A stretch of 64,000 nucleotides of DNA from positions 44,343-108,342 of the forward strand of contig RDOG01000013.1 in NCBI GenBank assembly GCA_011365055.1. The letters are read 5' to 3'. The notes under the pieces are model-generated. The model was not told the origin of the DNA. It made no database searches and saw only the letters and a list, made by a program, of their open reading frames with translations. The stretch is from Promethearchaeota archaeon (lineage in GTDB: Archaea; Asgardarchaeota; Lokiarchaeia; Helarchaeales; RDOG01). Below are positions 63,772 to 64,000 of this stretch, one piece after another. Numbering within the stretch: position 1 is the first letter of the stretch; each line of letters opens with the position of its first letter. Position numbers and translations under genes: made by a program.

Positions 63772-63847
63772 GTAATTTGCCCCATATATTTATTAATTTT
63801 TCAACTAAAATTTTTTAATTAAGCTATTACTAATTTTAAATAGCATT

Positions 63848-63881
63848 GAATATATACGTTCACCGTGGTATTTTAAAATCC
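63848..63881. repeat. Dispersed motif copy near right edge
   Basis: GAATATATACGTTCACCGTG then GTATTTTAAAATCC, an exact full terminal repeat. The last ~120 bases of the window hold no gene; an element interior could continue beyond the edge. Confidence 0.85.
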
Positions 63882-64000
63882 AAACAAAATGACATGCGAA
63901 TTCTGGCTGAAAAGTAACATCTGTTTTACTTTTTTTGGTTACTAAATTTTAATTTCTAAAATACAACAATGTGGACACGTGCTTTTATTTATCGGAAATT

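Noticed and set aside
32601..63881. Dispersed motif as a common promoter element
   Set aside because: Copies lie between convergent genes (34997, 45047) as well as upstream of genes, in both orientations and at variable distance, which does not suit a promoter.

Overview
The window is very AT-rich, gene-dense archaeal DNA. Lineage markers point to an anaerobic Asgard archaeon of the Lokiarchaeota type. These are inferred from a MIT-domain AAA ATPase of the Vps4/CdvC kind, a DUF2240 protein, an HTH_10 (bacterioopsin-activator type) regulator, a candidate Loki-CTERM-like sorting tail, HerA-type ATPase, DUF3368/UPF0175 and VapBC toxin-antitoxin pairs, several CCG-domain (HdrD/GlpC-like) proteins and two glycyl-radical enzymes. 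Many starts have clear Shine-Dalgarno sequences (GGAGG, GAGGT) and stop-start coupling is common. No rRNA, tRNA or CRISPR array was seen.

Layout. 0-12.8 kb: two linked unknown genes running off the left edge, a membrane M28-type peptidase, a HerA-like ATPase, a coiled-coil protein, a DUF2240 protein, a glycyl-radical enzyme (CxE type) with a flavin split-barrel partner, a GyrI-like protein, the MIT-AAA ATPase and a secreted protein. 12.9-20 kb: a defence/mobile island with UPF0175-DUF3368, an RHH gene and a PIN gene broken by an in-frame TGA, the tightly coupled operon DUF2797-cas1-cas2-cas4 with no effector and no array, and an IS110-family element whose 5' flank folds into hairpins (bridge-RNA candidate). 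20-26.5 kb: a CCG Fe-S protein with an FAD-linked oxidase (AGPS/GlcD type), then a NitT/TauT ABC transporter divergent from an RHH regulator, with palindromes between them.

26.8-36.4 kb: two kelch-like surface proteins with nearly identical repeat cassettes, membrane proteins, anaerobic ribonucleotide reductase with inverted repeats upstream, an HTH_10 regulator and an aldo/keto reductase. 36.8-45.7 kb: CrtI-like FAD oxidoreductase, methyltransferase, CCG protein overlapping an aldehyde:ferredoxin oxidoreductase that lacks its N-terminal domain, a CFI-box protein, an unknown protein and VapBC. 46-54.4 kb: a giant beta-helix surface protein and two tandemly duplicated three-TM chemoreceptor-like proteins with duplicated leaders. 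54.6-64 kb: a rhomboid-TPR protein lacking the usual catalytic histidine, the glpABC operon with a PLP dehydratase, ADP-ribosylglycohydrolase and nucleoside hydrolase.

The right half (32.6-64 kb) is peppered with a dispersed motif (core TTCACCGTGGTATTTTAAAA). In its fullest copies it forms terminal inverted repeats around a ~130 bp non-coding element, a MITE-like family. One copy is read through in the apparent N-terminus of the CrtI-like gene. Several small genes look damaged (in-frame TGA or TAG, poly-T frameshift, lost start codon), which means either real decay or base-level consensus errors. The metabolism fits fermentative or organotrophic anaerobiosis: glycyl-radical chemistry, tungsten-type aldehyde oxidation, glycerol-3-phosphate oxidation and CCG electron carriers.
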